Shown piece by piece: positions 60,155 through 64,000 of a stretch of 64,000 nt of DNA. The number at the start of each line of letters is the position of its first letter. Positions within the stretch are counted from its first letter, which is position 1. A program made the position numbers and the translations under genes. The notes below the pieces were generated by a model. That model ran no database searches, was not told where the DNA came from, and saw only the letters and a list, made by a program, of their open reading frames with translations. The stretch is from Monosiga brevicollis MX1 (taxonomy: Eukaryota; Opisthokonta; Choanoflagellata; Craspedida; Salpingoecidae), in assembly GCF_000002865.3 (NCBI RefSeq), contig NW_001865077.1, forward strand, positions 79,820-143,819, given 5' to 3'.

Positions 60155-62420
60155 ATGGCGCGACCTTCTTGGCTTCACGGCAAACTAACGCGCGAGAAGA
60201 CAGATGGTGGGTTCCGCCCCTCATGCTTCTAACTGACCGCATTAAAAGCAGCTCATGGCGGTGCAATAGAGCTTGTGATGCGAAATGGCGGCGAAGATGG
60301 AACCTTTTTAGTGTATGAGAAGGATGACTCGTCACCGCAAGAGCGAAAATTCGTTTTGTGTGTAACATACAAGGGCAAGCCCACACATCACTTGATCAAG
60401 AAAAGCGGCGAGAACTGGACCTTGAACGGCAAAGTTTTTGGTGATCCAACTTCTCTTGTCAAGGTACGTGGATGCGAACCAAGGATACCAACGATGCCTT
60501 TGCATCCCTCACCTTTGCCGTGTTTGCAAGCAAAGTTGATCAACCAGCTTGCAAAGGACACGCCTGATTGGCCTGTCAAACTCGTCACGCCAATTCGACG
60601 CCCGCCACCATTGTTTGATCATGGCTTCATTTCTAGGGCAGAAGCAGATGGTACGGCTCCTGCAATCGCGCATTCATAGTGCTCTGAGCCGTTCTTCTCA
60701 TTGCGAGTATTGATAGCAACAATGCAGAAATTTGCTGAGGAAAATCTTGGCGGAGACGTGAATGGCGCGTGGTTCCTTCGCCGGAAGATGAATGAAGAGA
60801 AAACAGAGGTGCGTTGCCTGCACAACAAGCACAGTAAAACGCAAACGACGCATCTCATGCCAATCGGTAGTTTGTCATCGTCCTTGGATTCAACGGCAAG
60901 GTGACACACCACCTGGTGGTACCAGACGAGTCTGGTTTTTTGGTTGTGAACAAGAAACACAATTCTGGCAAGAAGGACATTGTGGCGGTGCGTGCGAACT
61001 TCGTCACAGAAAGCTTCTTTTTTTTTGAGGTGAAGTTTGCTAATCCTCATTTCGCAATTTTTATTTAGCTAATCCAAGCTTTGAAAGAGAAGCCAAGCTA
61101 TTGGCCTGCAGACTTGCTCCATGTCATCAACCGCATCGGCAAAGCTCGGTACTTAAATTGCCTGCTGCCATGTTCTTGGCATTGTTGCGCAAACTGAATG
61201 AATTCTCTGTACAGGTCCCGTTCTGGATCAGTCCGCTCGCGCTCTGGATCAGTCCGATCTCGTGCTGGATCTGTTCGATCCCGATCAGGCTCTGTCTCTT
61301 CCAATCGGTAAGTTTTTCGGCCAGGGAAATCCATGATATGGTTGATGCTATTTGTCAAGCCTGCCTTCATTTTGGTATTATCTAGCTCTGTTGCGACGAT
61401 TGATACAGTTGTCAGTGAGCAAGGCGCCAGCGGGCCTCTGCCTGCTGCTGGTGCAACAGCATCAATGGCCGACGCAGGTGTGAATCAGGATGTCACAGAA
61501 GTCAAAAGCTCAAAGGTGCCACAGTCTGACCCCGTGGCTATCCAGCAGCAGCCTAAAGGTGCAAAAGAAGGAAAGGCTGTGCAGGAAGAGCTTGAATCAA
61601 GCACGGCGACATTGATGGCCGACTCTGTGCAAACTGCTTTGCCACCGTACAAAGAAGAGGACTCAGAGTCCGTGCATACGACTGTGACAACCATGGATCG
61701 ACCACCACTTCCATCACATGATCAGGTTCGCAGTGTTGACGCTTACAAGCACAACACCTCAGCCATTCTTGACAGAAGTGACACAGTCTCTATTCAGACG
61801 ACGGTTACAAGTGTTGAGCAGCTTGAGGCTGCCCCAGCAACAGGTGGCCAGGTAAGCAAGGTGTCATCCTCGCTGCTTCGTTCGCTTGACCATCCATTCG
61901 ACGTCTTTCTCATCTTGCGATCTTGAATAGCCTGCCTTTCAACTGCCTGTTGATGATCATGAAAGCCTGGTGTGGTTCTTGCAAACCCATCCCAAGCGTC
62001 GCCTTACCTTGACTCGTGACAACGTCACTCAATCGTGGGGAATGGAGATAAATTCACGGTACGTGACTTGTATGGGGGTCGGTGCGTCCTTGAAGAATAC
62101 TCTCATGCACCCACCACTGCATGTAAAGGTCGCCTCCATTAGTAAAATCTGTTGCGCCACACGGCGTTGCCGCCTCTGCTGGATTGCAACCGGGCGATTG
62201 CATTGCATACATCAACAACCAAGATATGACTCGATGTGACATTAGCTACGTGCTTCCCACCATGAGAAGTGCCAGTACGTACCACCTTGTTGCATGACAA
62301 GGAGTTTTCGTCGCATCAAAGGCCTGATGACGGGTCGTCTGCATCCGATTAGAAACGATGGATATCCTTGTCATTGATCAAACCATCGCCAGTATCGGTC
62401 ATTTCGAAGACAGTATGTAA
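60155..62420 (+). CDS. Tandem-SH2 and PDZ adaptor protein (11 exons)
   Basis: Eleven exons (60155-60206, 60249-60463, 60536-60650, 60717-60808, 60871-60987, 61069-61148, 61215-61307, 61386-61851, 61931-62058, 62129-62274, 62353-62420) keep phase throughout and give 523 residues. SH2-1: PSWLHGKLTREKTD, GEDGTFLVYEKD, KPTHHLIKKSGENWTLNGKV, LINQLAKDTPDWPVKL. SH2-2: FDHGFISRAEADATM, NGAWFLRRKMNEEKTE, GKVTHHLVVPDESGFLVV, LIQALKEKPSYWPADLL. A repeat of RSRSGSV units (four, coded at 61215-61307) comes next, then an acidic Ser/Thr linker of about 155 residues. The C-terminal PDZ domain reads QSWGMEINSRSPPLVKSVAP, AGLQPGDCIAYINNQDM and TMDILVIDQ. No kinase or other catalytic domain is present, so it is an adaptor for phosphotyrosine and C-terminal peptides. 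SH2-1 has Tyr where the FLVR Arg should be; SH2-2 keeps the Arg (FLRR). Confidence 0.9.
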
Positions 62421-62629
62421 AGCATGCCTTTTCTCGAAACTTTGTGACAAGGGTTTTGTTCTCACTCAGTGTTTTGCGCCTGATAGATCAATTTTTGAAC
62501 GACGGTTACGCATCAGATGAATGAGCTCAGTCAGAAGTACCGCTCCGTAGCCGTGCCATAACGTGCTCGAGTTGAATCGATATTTCTATGCCCCATGTAC
62601 CGTGACGTGCTTGAGTTGAATTGATATTC
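62421..62629. other. Convergent spacer
   Basis: About 210 bp between the adaptor stop and the DRP1-like stop. It holds two near copies of a GTGCTTGAGTTGAAT(C)GATAT string (62563-62585 and 62607-62628). Confidence 0.6.
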
Positions 62630-64000
62630 TTATGCCCCCACTTGCGAGACGATCGTGTTGCATTCATCGAGCACCCGCAGTTTTTCTTTCGCGGCCGTGC
62701 GCTGCGTGTTGGGTGGGTCAGGTGAGTGCACGGGTGCGTGCAGGCAGATGAAATGGGGGCGGCGCATGCGATTGTGTGCGTACCTCTTTGACCAGACGGG
62801 GGTCTTCATCAAGCAGGCTCAGGTCGGCGCCGGCGCCATACAGTTCTTGCACCAGCTGTGCCAAAACCGGTAGTCAAAAGGATTGAGGGGTACAGCGTGT
62901 GTGAGCCAGGCCAAAGAGAGGAGACAGGAGGTAGCCAGCGATGAGCACGGGATGAAGCGGACCTGGTGATGAAGCTCTTCCTGGAGCTGGGACACCATGA
63001 AGGCCATAATCTAAACCAGGTCCGGGTAAAGCGACGGTCAGAGAATGGCAGCAGGCCACCGCGAAGCAACAGTCTCGACGCAGGAAAGCAGCCCCAACAC
63101 CAAACAGCAACCCACCGTCTTGGGCACCATATCCGTAATGGTCTTGCGAACAATGGTAAAATAGGACGTCACGAGCTGGGTCACAATCTGCAAAAACAAG
63201 CAAACAAACAAAAACGAATCGCAGCACCAGGCCTCGGTCAAGGGATGGACCTGGCCGCGACACCCGCAGGGGAACAAGAACGCGCACCTGCGTCTCCTGC
63301 GAGGCATCGGGTGAGCTGTCGTCCTGCAGGGCTTGTGAGATCTCCTCTACCGAGGGGGAGTTGAGCACGGGTTCCTCCTACAAGACCGCCCGCCAACACA
63401 AGGTTTGGCACGTCCGTGAGCTGTGTGCCACATCAAAGGCAAGACAACGGTGGACACTCACCGGCTGGCGCTTCATGCTGTTCAGCAACATGTTGAAAAA
63501 CCCTGGGTTACCACCCTGGCGAAAGATTGGTCACAAACGATCGGAAATAAGTGGAAAACAAAAGAAGGAGAAGAAGAAGAAGAAGAAGTGCCAAGATGAC
63601 AATGGACTTGGTGACTTGTCAGAACCGCACCTTGGCTTCTTTGCGAGCGGGCTTGGCATTGGGACCATAGTCCTCCAGGCGCTCCGTGCCCGGGGAGAGG
63701 TCCTGGATGAAAAAACGATCGGCAAGCGACGAGCCCCCAATGAGCAAACGGAAGGACAACTGAGCAAGCCAGCAGACATGACACGTACCTCGGGCAGCAT
63801 GGCCACAGGTTCAGCCACTGGCGCACGCTGGTGGCACCCCGTCCCCGCAGCAACAAACACAAAGGCACAATGACCAAAAGGAACAAGAGAGACGACGGAT
63901 GAGCCATGCGTGAAGTTGGTGCACATCTTCATTCTGCAAAGCAATGGACGGTGTACCCAGACTCGAAGATGTCAAAAGGGTCATACCGGAGTGGCAAACA
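62630..64000 (-). CDS. Dynamin-related GTPase (DRP1-like), 3' end with GTPase effector domain; partial
   Basis: The gene runs off the right edge; only 3' exons are present. Reading down: RAPVAEPVAMLPE, DLSPGTERLEDYGPNAKPAR (63640-63705), GGNPGFFNMLLNSMKRQP, EEPVLNSPSVEEISQAL, IVTQLVTSYFTIVRKTITDM, IMAFMVSQLQEELHHQ, LVQELYGAGADLSLLDEDPR, and the last exon, RTAAKEKLRVLDECNTIVSQ ending VGA and TAA at 62630. The SYFTIVRKTITDMVPKT core and what follows match the GTPase effector domain of dynamin-superfamily proteins, closest to DRP1 (SYFLIVRKNIQDSVPKAV). No Pro-rich tail follows, as in DRP1/Vps1 and unlike classical dynamin. All the introns I can place are phase 0. Role: membrane fission of mitochondria, peroxisomes or endosomes. 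Confidence 0.87.

Overview
This is a nuclear eukaryotic contig, most likely from a choanoflagellate of the Monosiga/Salpingoeca kind. That assignment is inference. It rests on genes split by many short GT-AG introns, flagellar genes (a clear DRC5/TCTE1 and an inversin-like protein), an adhesion GPCR with a GAIN/GPS region, and a phosphotyrosine toolkit (tandem SH2 domains and an array of YLD/YLE tyrosines). Simple repeats, mainly (AC)n, (GA)n and (GACAGA)n, are very frequent in introns and between genes. I see no mobile element, viral remnant, CRISPR array or tRNA/rRNA gene. An assembly gap of Ns lies at 8081-8535. Exon joins were read by eye from splice signals, reading phase and family resemblance.

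Layout. 0-9 kb: a plus-strand ankyrin-repeat protein with an unrecognised C-terminus, then a minus-strand inversin-like ankyrin/IQ protein whose 5' end is lost in the gap. 9-31 kb: a possible small plus-strand gene, then a run of minus-strand genes: TMF1-like golgin, DRC5, a divergent PP2C phosphatase, an unassigned probable membrane protein, a coiled-coil/SANT protein, and a secreted protein with a Thr-rich minisatellite and a one-repeat-per-exon leucine-rich domain. 32-38.6 kb: a secreted phytochelatin-synthase-like enzyme (minus), a zinc-type medium-chain dehydrogenase (plus) and phosphopantothenoylcysteine decarboxylase (minus). 40.7-47 kb: a 1,921-residue adhesion GPCR (plus). 48-51.3 kb: two intronless Nudix-like paralogues (plus), the second with a broken 5' end and a degraded Nudix box. 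52.6-54.9 kb: PDK1 kinase (plus). 55.7-58.8 kb: a four-TM protein with ten YLD/YLE motifs (minus). 59.7-62.4 kb: a short predicted protein and an SH2-SH2-PDZ adaptor (plus). 62.6-64 kb: the 3' end of a DRP1/dynamin-like GTPase (minus).

How they relate. The most notable pair is at 55.7-62.4 kb. A membrane protein built as a tyrosine docking platform sits head-to-head, about 1.4 kb away, with an adaptor carrying two SH2 domains and a PDZ domain. The GPCR tail also carries a repeated tyrosine motif. A functional link is a hypothesis, not something the sequence proves. The other genes are unrelated housekeeping, flagellar, Golgi and metabolic loci.
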